Source: Aestuarierythrobacter sp037968495 (GTDB lineage Bacteria > Pseudomonadota > Alphaproteobacteria > Sphingomonadales > Sphingomonadaceae). Taken from it: 64,000 bases of DNA. A program made the position numbers and the translations under genes. Below are positions 1 through 7,984 of the stretch, piece after piece (position 1 is the first letter of the stretch; every line of letters begins with the position of its first letter). The notes under the pieces were generated by a model that was not told the origin of the DNA, did not search any database, and worked only from the letters and a program-made list of their open reading frames with translations. The stretch spans positions 1-64,000 of the forward strand of contig JBBKVP010000012.1 of assembly GCA_037968495.1 (NCBI GenBank), read 5' to 3'.

Positions 1-2394
1 AATCCGATGCTCGTATCCGTCCGCTCCGGTGCCCGCGTTTCGATGCCCGGAATGATGGACACCGTACTCAATCTCGGCCTGAATGACGAGACGGTCGAAG
101 GGCTTGCAGCCAGCAGCGGAGATGCGCGTTTCGCTTGGGACAGCTACCGCCGCTTCATCCAGATGTACTCCGACGTCGTACTCGGCCTCGACCACGGCGA
201 GTTCGAGGAAGCGCTGGAAATCGCCAAGGAAGATAAGGGCTTCTTCTCCGACACAGAGCTGGAAGCTGAAGACTGGCAAGCGCTGGTCAGCGAGTTCAAA
301 GCCATCGTCGAGCGCGAGCAGGGCAAGCCATTCCCGCAAGACGTATCCGAGCAATTGTGGGGCGCCATCGCGGCAGTCTTCGACAGCTGGGACAGTGACC
401 GCGCCAAGGTTTACCGCCGCCTCAACGGCATCTCCGCCGACTGGGGTACTGCCGTGAATGTCCAAGCAATGGTGTTCGGAAATATGGGTGAAACCAGCGC
501 GACCGGCGTCGCTTTCACCCGCGATCCTGCGACTGGCGACAAAAACTATTACGGCGAATGGCTGATCAACGCGCAGGGCGAGGACGTGGTAGCGGGCATC
601 CGCACGCCGCAATATCTGACGCTGGCCGGGCGCGAGAAAGCCAATGCCAGACCGCTGAGCATGGAAGAGGCCATGCCCGATGCTTACGGCGAATTGGCGC
701 ATACATTTGACCTGCTCGAAGCGCATTACCGCGACATGCAGGACATCGAATTCACCGTGGAACGCGGTAAGCTGTGGCTGCTGCAAACCCGCAGCGGCAA
801 ACGCACAGCTAAGGCTGCGCTCAAGATGGCCGTGGATATGGCGGGCGAAGGCTTGATTGATCAGCGCACCGCTGTGCTGCGCGTCGATCCGATGGCGCTG
901 GACCAATTGCTCCACCCGATGCTCGATCCCGATGCTGTTCGTGACGTCATGGCACGCGGCTTGCCTGCTTCGCCGGGCGCGGCCTCGGGCAAGATCGTGC
1001 TTGATGCCGATGCTGCCGAAAGCTGGACCCAACGCGGCGAAAAGGTTGTGCTGGTCCGCGTTGAGACTTCACCTGAAGACATTCACGGCATGCACGCCGC
1101 AGAAGGCATCCTGACTGCGCGCGGCGGGATGACCAGCCATGCAGCTGTGGTTGCTCGCGGTATGGGGCGTCCGTGCGTTTCGGGCGCTTCGCAAGTTGTG
1201 ATCGACATCGCTAGCCGCACGCTCAAAATCGGCCTGAGCGAGTTGAAAGAGGGTGATGTCATTACCCTCGACGGCACCACGGGCGAGATTATGCTCGGCG
1301 CCGTTGCGACAATCGAACCCGAACTCGTCGGAGATTTCGGCGTCATCATGGAATGGGCCGACGCAAACCGCCGGATGAAAGTGCGGACCAATGCGGAAAC
1401 GCCGCAGGACTGCAAAATGGCACTGCAGTTTGGTGCGGAAGGCATTGGGCTGTGCCGGACCGAACATATGTTCTTTGATGCAGGCCGAATTACCGCCGTA
1501 CGCCAGATGATCTTGGCTGACGATGAAGCGGGCCGCCGTGAGGCGCTCGCCAAGTTACTGCCCGAACAGCGCAGCGACTTTGCTGCGATCTTCGAAGTGA
1601 TGGCTGGCCTTCCATGCACCATCCGCCTGCTCGATCCGCCGCTCCATGAATTCCTGCCGCATGCCGAGGCCGAGTTCGCTGAAGTAGCTGACGCCACTGG
1701 ATTGGGCGTCGATCACCTAAAACGCCGTGCGGCCGAGCTTCATGAATTCAACCCGATGCTAGGCCATCGTGGTTGCCGTCTCGGCATTACCTATCCTGAA
1801 ATCTACGAAATCCAAACGCGCGCAATCTTCGAAGCGGCCTGCGATGTGGCCGAGAAATCTGGCGCAGCACCGATTCCCGAAATTATGATTCCGCTGGTCG
1901 CAACGCGCCGTGAGCTTACCATCCTCAAGGCACTGATTGACAAGACCGCCGGCGAAGTCTTCGCCGAGAAGGGCCGTGAGCTGGAATACCTCGTCGGCAC
2001 AATGATTGAACTACCGCGCGCTGCGTTGGTGGCTGGCGACATAGCGCATGACGCTGCTTTCTTCTCCTTCGGCACAAACGATCTGACGCAAACAACTCTC
2101 GGCGTTTCACGGGATGACGCGGCTCGGTTCCTCGCACCATATGTCGAACGCGGCATCTATCCGCGTGATCCGTTCGTCAGCCTCGATATTGAAGGCGTCG
2201 GCCAGTTGGTCGAGCTCGCTGCCGAACGGGGTAGAGCAACGCGGCCTGAAATTAAGCTCGGAATCTGCGGCGAACATGGCGGTGATCCGGCTAGCATCGA
2301 CTTCTGCGAGCAGCAGAACCTCGATTACGTTTCGGCCTCACCATACCGTGTACCGATTGCGCGCCTTGCAGCAGCGCAGGCGGCCCTAAGGTAG
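1..2394 (+). CDS. ppdK: pyruvate, phosphate dikinase (5' end missing)
   Basis: PPDK interconverts pyruvate, ATP and phosphate with PEP, AMP and pyrophosphate. The reading frame is already open at base 1 and enters inside the ATP-grasp nucleotide-binding domain (SVRSGARVSMPGMMDT), so the N-terminal part lies outside the window; 797 codons remain. Next comes the swivelling phosphohistidine domain with the catalytic His in GGMTSHAAV, then the TIM-barrel PEP/pyruvate domain with LCRTEHMFF and the catalytic Cys in GICGEHGGDP. It ends 8 nt from the convergent methyltransferase gene. The family assignment is secure. Confidence 0.97.
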   Translation, partial: NPMLVSVRSGARVSMPGMMDTVLNLGLNDETVEGLAASSGDARFAWDSYRRFIQMYSDVVLGLDHGEFEEALEIAKEDKGFFSDTELEAEDWQALVSEFKAIVEREQGKPFPQDVSEQLWGAIAAVFDSWDSDRAKVYRRLNGISADWGTAVNVQAMVFGNMGETSATGVAFTRDPATGDKNYYGEWLINAQGEDVVAGIRTPQYLTLAGREKANARPLSMEEAMPDAYGELAHTFDLLEAHYRDMQDIEFTVERGKLWLLQTRSGKRTAKAALKMAVDMAGEGLIDQRTAVLRVDPMALDQLLHPMLDPDAVRDVMARGLPASPGAASGKIVLDADAAESWTQRGEKVVLVRVETSPEDIHGMHAAEGILTARGGMTSHAAVVARGMGRPCVSGASQVVIDIASRTLKIGLSELKEGDVITLDGTTGEIMLGAVATIEPELVGDFGVIMEWADANRRMKVRTNAETPQDCKMALQFGAEGIGLCRTEHMFFDAGRITAVRQMILADDEAGRREALAKLLPEQRSDFAAIFEVMAGLPCTIRLLDPPLHEFLPHAEAEFAEVADATGLGVDHLKRRAAELHEFNPMLGHRGCRLGITYPEIYEIQTRAIFEAACDVAEKSGAAPIPEIMIPLVATRRELTILKALIDKTAGEVFAEKGRELEYLVGTMIELPRAALVAGDIAHDAAFFSFGTNDLTQTTLGVSRDDAARFLAPYVERGIYPRDPFVSLDIEGVGQLVELAAERGRATRPEIKLGICGEHGGDPASIDFCEQQNLDYVSASPYRVPIARLAAAQAALR

Positions 2395-2402
2395 AAGGAG
2401 CG

Positions 2403-3173
2403 CTAAGACCTCCAGCCGCTTAGAGTGATAATCTCGAAGCGCTCGGCAGTCTTGCCGTCAGCATTAGCCTTCGCCTTAAAAGCCTGCTGCGCGAAGCGGT
2501 AGGCAAAGCGCCCCAGTGGCGGTGCGCGATTGTTTAGCGCGTTTCCAAGGCCTTGTTCGCGCAAATCACCGATAAGCGTTTCGAGCGAACCGAAGCGCAC
2601 GTCGACTGAATGGCCATCGACCACCTGTTTGGTAAAACCCGCACGCTGCATCAGCTCCGATCCGGCGCGGACATCGACCATAGGATGCATCCGCGCCGCT
2701 GGCCTCTCACCGTCGGCTTGGAGCAGGGAAGCGCGCAAGTTCTGCAGGCTTCCCGCACCGACAATGTTGCCGATGAAGAAGCCGCCTGGAGCTAGAGCAT
2801 CACGAATATGGATCAACGCACCTGGCAGGTCGTTGACCGTGTCGAGCGTGCCGAAGCTGGCAATCAGGTCAAAACCTTGGACCGGGAAGGGCAGGCCCTC
2901 GCCGAGCTCCAAGGTCCCACCAATGCCGGCGGGATCAGCTGCCACGACTTCTGCGCCCGTCAGAGATTCGTTAAAGCGACCAGTCCAGTCACCGATCACC
3001 AACGCGCGCCTTGGGTCCAAACGCATGAAATCGAGCCGATCGATAGTATCTTCCACCATATCATCCAGCACATAGCGGGCGGCGTCCCCGCGTTGCTGCA
3101 AAGCATGCATCCGCTTGCGATTTGCAAGGCGGCGTGCGTCACTGAAAATCTGCGGAGGTGTCTTTACTTCCAT
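2403..3173 (-). CDS. class I SAM-dependent methyltransferase (NDUFAF5/BioC-like)
   Basis: A 256-residue Rossmann-type methyltransferase. Residues about 56-100 show a degenerate SAM-binding motif (ALVIGDWTGRFNESL) and an acidic strand end (VVAADPAG). The post-motif LAPGGFFIGNIVGAGSL is typical of the group related to mitochondrial NDUFAF5 and BioC. This subgroup normally lies divergent to comF in sphingomonads, as it does here. The substrate cannot be read from sequence; a role in complex I arginine hydroxylation or methylation is inferred only from NDUFAF5 homology. It starts at ATG 3173, 56 nt from the comF remnant. Confidence 0.8.
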   Translation of the reverse strand: MEVKTPPQIFSDARRLANRKRMHALQQRGDAARYVLDDMVEDTIDRLDFMRLDPRRALVIGDWTGRFNESLTGAEVVAADPAGIGGTLELGEGLPFPVQGFDLIASFGTLDTVNDLPGALIHIRDALAPGGFFIGNIVGAGSLQNLRASLLQADGERPAARMHPMVDVRAGSELMQRAGFTKQVVDGHSVDVRFGSLETLIGDLREQGLGNALNNRAPPLGRFAYRFAQQAFKAKANADGKTAERFEIITLSGWRS

Positions 3174-3229
3174 AGCTTTAAGTTCTGCCTTGCTTGCTGT
3201 CCGCGCGCAAGTCAGCCACTGTGTTTGTC

Positions 3230-3871
3230 GTGAGTTTCAAAGAAATCGTCGCCCCTGTTGTGGATCTGATTTACCCGCCGATCTGCCCGCTATGAGGCGA
3301 TGGCTGGGCGGCGCAGACGGGGCTGTGCAGTGAATGCTGGTCCCAACTCGTGATCCCCGAAACCCCGCTTGCCATAGCTGCCAGCGACTGTTTGCGGACG
3401 GGGTAGAGCAGGATCATGCCATTTGCGCTCCCTGTTTGGCGGACCCGCCCATTCATGACGGGATTGCAGCTAATGGCCGCGTGTTTGCCGGAACTTGAGG
3501 GTGACTGGCTAATCATTCCAGCACCCCTGCATCGATTGCGTATCTGGAAGCGCGGTTTCAACCGGGCAGCGATGCTTGCGAGCGAGAAGGGGAAATTGAA
3601 GAGCGCCGCAATGTGTGTTGATGGGCTTGTTCGGTTGAAGAAGACCCCTTCGCTGGGCGGCCTTGGCAAGAAAGCCCGTGCAAAAGCACTAGCGGGAGCA
3701 ATTGGTGTTAACCCGAGACGTAGTGGAAGCCTCCAAGGTGCACAGATCATTTTGGTGGATGTTGTTATGACCAGCGGAGCAACCAGCAACGCTTGTGTAA
3801 ATGCGCTCAAGAAGGCCGGCGCGGACAAGGTGATTGTGGTCTGTTTCGCCAGAGTCTTGGACGAGCCCTGA
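3230..3871 (+). pseudogene. comF: comF remnant (phosphoribosyltransferase/competence protein F family), multiply inactivated
   Basis: From GTG 3230 the frame reads VDLIYPPICPL and meets TGA at 3293, exactly where the first zinc-finger Cys codon is expected. It then continues in frame with TGLCSECWSQLVIPETP. About 3364 a one-base loss shifts the frame: the rest of the zinc finger (CHSCQRLF, ICAPCLADPP) is in the next frame. After IHDGIAA the family's usual stretch of roughly 27-30 residues (NDTSRKLVLAFKHGR type) is missing, and the original frame resumes at LMAACLPELEGDW through to 3871. The PRPP motif is also altered, VDVVMTSGAT where VDDV is usual. Intact ComF proteins are about 240 residues. 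Three frame-breaking lesions make a sequencing error unlikely. Confidence 0.85.
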
Positions 3872-3892
3872 GTTTTTCAAAGACAAATAGCG

Positions 3893-3929
3893 TAGAAACA
3901 GAAACGCCCGAGGCCGAAGCCCCGGGCGT
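3893..3929 (-). terminator. Rho-independent terminator for a minus-strand transcript
   Basis: Read on the minus strand, a 10-bp stem with one mismatch (ACGCCCG.GGC paired with GCC.CGGGCGT) closes a TTCG tetraloop and is followed by TTTCTGTTTCT. On the plus strand no T-run follows the stem, so it does not look like a terminator for comF. It implies that something on the minus strand is transcribed upstream of it (about 3930-4200), where no convincing gene exists. Confidence 0.7.
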
Positions 3930-4160
3930 AACGTGACGAAATCAATGGATCCACCTTGCGGTTTACGACATCACTCCCCCAAGCGGTGTCGGGACCCTAT
4001 CCCTCATTTTCGTCCCAGACGCGCCAGATTTTGCAATCGGCTGCAGGCCTGGACCCCTGAACCTCGGCGCTCTTACTGACGCCGTTTGTCTAGTGGTGAC
4101 TTCCCTCACGGAAAGACGAGTTCGTATTCTCACTCCGTTGTGAAATTTCCTAGAACCAAT
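3893..4160 (-). ncRNA. candidate structured small RNA of unknown family
   Basis: The stretch 3872-4263 has no recognisable protein gene, yet it ends on the minus strand in a strong TTCG-loop terminator. Further minus-strand helices can be drawn. GTC.GGGAC pairs with GTCCC.GAC across plus coordinates 3988-4020, with a 16-nt purine-rich loop. CTTTCC pairs with GGGAAG around GTGA at about 4103-4118. A bulged helix closes GCCGATT around GCAA at about 4030-4050. An 80-codon open frame (3963-4205) covers the same strand but has no recognised domain and no clear ribosome site. The motifs of tmRNA and SRP RNA that I know are absent; 6S RNA could not be confirmed or excluded. The 5' end is a guess. 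Confidence 0.35.
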
Positions 4161-4263
4161 TGTGACAGGCATAGATTTTGAGGCGTCATTGTGGTTATCC
4201 TGCAACTACGGTCCGGCGCACGTAATGTTTGGGCCTGCAACAGGAAGCGGATTGAAACACTTC

Positions 4264-4641
4264 ATGCAAAATGACGATAAATTGTGCCGTGAGGCCGGCT
4301 CCGAGTTTCTGCCTAAATTTGACGATAAGGGTTTGATTACTGCGGTTGTTCAGGACTCAACCAGCAAAGAGGTTCTGATGCTTGCGCACATGGACGCAGA
4401 AGCTTTGGCCAAGACTCGTGAAACCGGAATTGCGCACTTCTTCTCGCGGTCGCGGGCACAGCTTTGGATGAAGGGGGAGACATCGGGCAACACTTTGGCA
4501 GTGCGGCAAATATTAGTCGATTGCGACCAAGATGCGGTGATACTGCTCTGCGATCCTGCTGGTCCAGCCTGCCACAGTGGCGCGGTGAGTTGTTTCTATC
4601 GCGCGTTGGCTGGAAAGGGTTTGAGCCAAATCCTGAATTGA
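4264..4641 (+). CDS. hisI: phosphoribosyl-AMP cyclohydrolase
   Basis: Third step of histidine biosynthesis, opening the purine ring of PR-AMP; cytosolic and zinc/magnesium dependent. From ATG 4264 the product has 125 residues and covers the whole HisI domain. It contains LMLAHMDAEAL, HFFSRSRAQLW.KGETSGN, the metal motif VDCDQDA and the zinc Cys/His segment GPACHSGAVSCFYR. Other in-frame starts are TTG 4252, which has AGGAAG about 6 nt upstream, and ATG 4225; the ATG at 4264 lies closest to the conserved domain. This is the single-domain form without HisE, and no other his genes are nearby. Confidence 0.9.
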   Translation: MQNDDKLCREAGSEFLPKFDDKGLITAVVQDSTSKEVLMLAHMDAEALAKTRETGIAHFFSRSRAQLWMKGETSGNTLAVRQILVDCDQDAVILLCDPAGPACHSGAVSCFYRALAGKGLSQILN

Positions 4642-4655
4642 CCTTTACGTTAAGG
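4642..4655 (+). promoter_or_regulatory. probable MerR-family operator upstream of merR gene
   Basis: CCTTTACGTTAAGG is a near-perfect inverted repeat (CCTTwACGTwAAGG). It begins at the base after the hisI stop and ends 17 nt before the GTG of the MerR gene. MerR regulators bind such palindromes between promoter elements and usually control themselves and neighbouring genes, so autoregulation and control of the downstream acyl-CoA dehydrogenase is the likely reading. Confidence 0.5.
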
Positions 4656-4672
4656 TTAGCTATGAGAAAGGC

Positions 4673-5140
4673 GTGACCCAGACCATCAACCAGTCCGCCC
4701 CAGAGGCCCCCAGCACCCGATCAGGTGCACATTCGGGTGCCCATATCAATCGCCCCGATGCGCAGGCACGTGAGAAATACACGATCTCTGACCTCACTCG
4801 CGAATTCGACGTGACGGCTCGCGCGCTTCGCTTTTACGAGGATGAAGGTCTGATAGCTCCGGCTCGTGTCGGATTGCAGAGGATTTACTCCATGCGCGAC
4901 CGTGCGCGGCTTGCATGGATTATGCGGGCTAAGAATGTTGGCTTCAGCCTGACGGAGATCAAGGAGATGATCGATCTCTATGATCTGGGTGATGGCCGGG
5001 TCGAACAGCGCCGCGTCACAATTGAACGCTGTCGCGCGCATGTCGCCAAATTGAAACAACAACGCGAAGACATTGATGCCTCCATCACTGAGCTTTCAGA
5101 ATTTATCACGCAGATCGAAAATCTGGACCTGCCGCGCTGA
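4673..5140 (+). CDS. MerR family transcriptional regulator
   Basis: A 155-residue dimeric DNA-binding regulator. After a variable N-terminus of about 35 residues comes the MerR winged helix (YTISDLTREFDVTARALRFY, then EDEGLIAPAR). The linker AKNVGFSLTEIKEMIDLYDL leads into a C-terminal coiled coil (AHVAKLKQQREDIDASITEL). There is no Cys-rich metal or redox motif, so it belongs with MerR regulators of acyl-CoA or branched-chain amino-acid catabolism. The only upstream in-frame start is GTG 4673. It lies 34 nt before an acyl-CoA dehydrogenase gene and just after a palindromic operator, which suggests a regulator-target pair. Confidence 0.88.
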   Translation: MTQTINQSAPEAPSTRSGAHSGAHINRPDAQAREKYTISDLTREFDVTARALRFYEDEGLIAPARVGLQRIYSMRDRARLAWIMRAKNVGFSLTEIKEMIDLYDLGDGRVEQRRVTIERCRAHVAKLKQQREDIDASITELSEFITQIENLDLPR

Positions 5141-5174
5141 TCGCGGCGTTCCATACTTCAACTAAGGAAATACC

Positions 5175-6977
5175 ATGCCCACCTATAAAGCTCCCGTCCG
5201 TGACGCGCGCTTCATCCTGAATGAAGTGCTGAACCTGGAAAGCTACGGCAACCTACCCGGCTTCGAGAGCGCATCGGCTGATATTGTTGACGCTGTTCTT
5301 GAAGAGGGCGGAAAGTTTACCGCCGAAGTCCTGTTCCCGCTCAATGCAGTGGGCGATCAGGAAGGTTGTACGCGGCACGAAGATGGTTCTGTAACAACTC
5401 CAACCGGTTTCAAGGAAGCGTTCGAGCAGTTCAAGGAAGCGGGCTGGGGCACGTTGTCCGCTCCTGAAGAATTTGGCGGGCAGGGCATGCCGCACGCCAT
5501 CGGCTTCGTGATGGAAGAATTTATGGCGTCCTCCAATCAGGCGTTTGGCATGTATCCCGGCCTGACAAATGGCGCAGTTTCGGCGATCCTTGCCAAGGGT
5601 TCGCAGGAGCAAAAGGAAACATACGCTCCGAAAATGATTTCCGGCCAGTGGACCGGTACAATGAATCTGACCGAGCCGCATTGCGGCACCGATCTGGGCC
5701 TCATCCGCACCAAAGCTGTTCCGCAAGCTGACGGTTCTTACGCCATCACTGGCATGAAGATTTTCATCAGCTCCGGCGAGCATGACATGGCGGAAAACAT
5801 CATCCACCTCGTCCTGGCCAAGACTCCCGGCGCGCCGGAGTCGTCCAAGGGCATCTCGCTCTTCATCGTACCGAAGTTCCTGCTCGACGAAAACGAGAAC
5901 CCCGGCAAGCGCAACGGCGTTTCCTGCGGCTCGATCGAACATAAGATGGGCATCCACGGCAACTCGACCTGCGTCATGAATTATGACGATGCGATCGGTT
6001 ACATGGTCGGCGAAGAGAACAAGGGCCTCGCCGCTATGTTCATCATGATGAATGCCGCGCGTTTGGGTGTTGGTATACAAGGCCTATCGCAGTCGGAAGT
6101 CAGCTATCAGAACGCCGTTCAATACGCTGGCGATCGCCGTCAGGGCCGCGCTCTGACCGGTCCTGCCGAGCCTGAAGAAAAAGCTGACACTCTTTTCGTC
6201 CACCCTGACATTCGCCGGATGCTGATGGACGCCAAGGCGTTCAACGAAGGCATGCGGGCACTGTGCATTTGGGGCGCTTTACAGGTTGATCTCAGCCACA
6301 AGGCCGCGACCGAAGAAGAGCGTGAAACCGCCGACGATATCATTGGTTTGCTGACCCCGGTCATCAAGGGTTACGGCACTGACAAAGGCTATGACATCGC
6401 GACCAACATGCAGCAGGTCTATGGCGGCCATGGCTACATTGAAGAATGGGGCATGTCCCAATATGTCCGCGATGCCCGGATCGCCATGATCTATGAAGGT
6501 GCCAACGGCGTGCAGGCAATGGATCTGTGCGGACGTAAGCTGGCCCAGCATGGCGGCCGCGCAGTGCAGGCGTTCTTCAAAGTTGTCGACGAGGAATGCG
6601 CCGCAGCTAAGAATGTGCCTGAGCTGGCCGAACTCGCTGAGCGGATCGAGAAATCAAACGGCGAACTGAAAGCAGCCACCATGTGGTTCATGCAAAACGC
6701 GATGGCGAACCCGAACCACCTCGGCGCTGGCGCGCATCACTACATGCATATGATGGGCATCGTTGCTCTGGGCATGATGTGGCTGCGGATGGGCCAGACG
6801 GCCGCTGCGGCGCTCAAGAACGGAAGCGACGACAAGGCGTTCTACGAAGGCAAGCTGGTAACAGCGCGCTACTTCGGCGAGCGCTTCACACCGGACGTAG
6901 GCGCACTCCGCCGCAAGATTGAAACCGGCGGCGACGCGATGATGGAACTGCCTGCTGAGGCATTCGCTACGGCTTAA
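5175..6977 (+). CDS. acyl-CoA dehydrogenase, DmdC-like long form
   Basis: A 600-residue flavoprotein catalysing alpha,beta-dehydrogenation of an acyl-CoA. It has the central FAD/acyl-CoA signature (MNLTEPHCGTDLGLIRTKA) and KIFISSGEHDM. QVYGGHGYIEEWGMSQYVRD is followed by the catalytic Glu of IYEGANG at about residue 441. The C-terminal extension is present, as in the 590-600 residue family that includes 3-methylmercaptopropionyl-CoA dehydrogenase DmdC. Substrate is uncertain: methylmercaptopropionyl-CoA or a medium/long acyl-CoA. A good ribosome site (AAGGAAA) precedes ATG 5175. It is probably controlled by the upstream MerR protein. Confidence 0.88.
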   Translation: MPTYKAPVRDARFILNEVLNLESYGNLPGFESASADIVDAVLEEGGKFTAEVLFPLNAVGDQEGCTRHEDGSVTTPTGFKEAFEQFKEAGWGTLSAPEEFGGQGMPHAIGFVMEEFMASSNQAFGMYPGLTNGAVSAILAKGSQEQKETYAPKMISGQWTGTMNLTEPHCGTDLGLIRTKAVPQADGSYAITGMKIFISSGEHDMAENIIHLVLAKTPGAPESSKGISLFIVPKFLLDENENPGKRNGVSCGSIEHKMGIHGNSTCVMNYDDAIGYMVGEENKGLAAMFIMMNAARLGVGIQGLSQSEVSYQNAVQYAGDRRQGRALTGPAEPEEKADTLFVHPDIRRMLMDAKAFNEGMRALCIWGALQVDLSHKAATEEERETADDIIGLLTPVIKGYGTDKGYDIATNMQQVYGGHGYIEEWGMSQYVRDARIAMIYEGANGVQAMDLCGRKLAQHGGRAVQAFFKVVDEECAAAKNVPELAELAERIEKSNGELKAATMWFMQNAMANPNHLGAGAHHYMHMMGIVALGMMWLRMGQTAAAALKNGSDDKAFYEGKLVTARYFGERFTPDVGALRRKIETGGDAMMELPAEAFATA

Positions 6978-6998
6978 AAGTCAGATTGCGCAAAAGAG

Positions 6999-7034
6999 AA
7001 CGGGCCGTAGGAGTGATTCTCCGGCCCGTTTTTT
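6999..7034. terminator. bidirectional terminator between convergent acyl-CoA dehydrogenase and cysK
   Basis: AACGGGCC and GGCCCGTT form an 8-bp stem, extended inside by GGAG/CTCC, followed on the plus strand by TTTTTT and on the minus strand by TTCTCTTTT. It sits between the stops of two convergent genes and can serve both. Confidence 0.85.
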
Positions 7035-7066
7035 GTTGGTCAGTGATGCAGCCAGCAGTTGCTGGT

Positions 7067-7984
7067 TTACTCCGGCAAGAAGTCCGGCACTGACAGATAC
7101 CGCTCACCCGTGTCGTAGTTGAAGCCCAGCACCCGCGCCCCGGCATCCAATTCGGGCAGTTTCTTCGCTATCGCTGCCAAGGTCGCACCGGATGAAATAC
7201 CGACCAACAGGCCCTCCTCGGCTGCGCAGCGGCGCGCCATATCCTTGGCAGCACCCGCATCCACTTGGATCGCGCCGTCAATTGCTTGTGTATGCAAGTT
7301 GCCGGGGATGAAGCCTGCGCCGATGCCCTGAATCGGGTGAGGCCCGGGCTGACCGCCTGCGATTACGGGCGATAGTTCCGGTTCGACGGCATAGGCTTTC
7401 ATGGCCGTCCAGGTCTTCTTCAGTTCTTCAGCGCAGCCGGTCAGGTGGCCGCCGGTTCCGACACCGGTGATCATCACGTCGATAGGCGTGTCGGCGAAGT
7501 CTTTCAGGATTTCCTGAGCGGTGGTTCGCATATGGACCTTGTAGTTTGCGGGATTGTCGAACTGGGCGGGCATCCATGCGCCGTCCATTTGTTCGGTCAA
7601 TTCGGTCGCGCGTTCGATGGCGCCTTTCATGCCCTTGGCCTTGTCCGTCAGATCGAAAGTCGCGCCATAGGCCAGCATTAGGCGGCGGCGCTCGATGCTC
7701 ATGCTTTCGGGCATGACGAGGACTAGCTTGTAGCCCTTTACTGCGGCTACCATTGCCAGGCCAATGCCGGTGTTGCCGCTGGTCGGCTCCACAATAGTGC
7801 CGCCCGGTTTAAGCGCGCCGCTGTTCTCGGCATCTTCAATCATGGCGAGCGCGATGCGGTCCTTGATTGATCCGCCGGGATTGCCGCGCTCGCTCTTCAC
7901 CCAGACTTCATGATCGGGGAACATCCGGGCCATGCGAATATGCGGTGTGTTGCCGATAGTGGCGAGGACGTTGGCGGCTTTCAT
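7067..7984 (-). CDS. cysK: cysteine synthase A (O-acetylserine sulfhydrylase)
   Basis: PLP enzyme making cysteine from O-acetylserine and sulfide in the cytosol. The 305-residue protein has the Schiff-base Lys in NPGGSIKDRIAL (about residue 42), the substrate loop EPTSGNTGIGLAMV, the phosphate-binding GVGTGGHLTG and the late SSGATLAAI motif. Length and motifs match CysK rather than the C-terminally extended cystathionine beta-synthase. Its ATG overlaps the stop of the upstream MFS gene by 4 nt, so the two are probably cotranscribed. Confidence 0.95.
   Translation of the reverse strand: MKAANVLATIGNTPHIRMARMFPDHEVWVKSERGNPGGSIKDRIALAMIEDAENSGALKPGGTIVEPTSGNTGIGLAMVAAVKGYKLVLVMPESMSIERRRLMLAYGATFDLTDKAKGMKGAIERATELTEQMDGAWMPAQFDNPANYKVHMRTTAQEILKDFADTPIDVMITGVGTGGHLTGCAEELKKTWTAMKAYAVEPELSPVIAGGQPGPHPIQGIGAGFIPGNLHTQAIDGAIQVDAGAAKDMARRCAAEEGLLVGISSGATLAAIAKKLPELDAGARVLGFNYDTGERYLSVPDFLPE

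Noticed and set aside
1069..1697. Long minus-strand frames inside ppdK (132 and 204 codons)
   Set aside because: Entirely antisense to a confidently assigned enzyme; typical GC-rich shadow frames without family motifs.
3963..4205. 80-residue minus-strand frame in the comF-hisI gap
   Set aside because: No recognised domain or ribosome site; the sequence instead reads as a structured RNA ending in a terminator.
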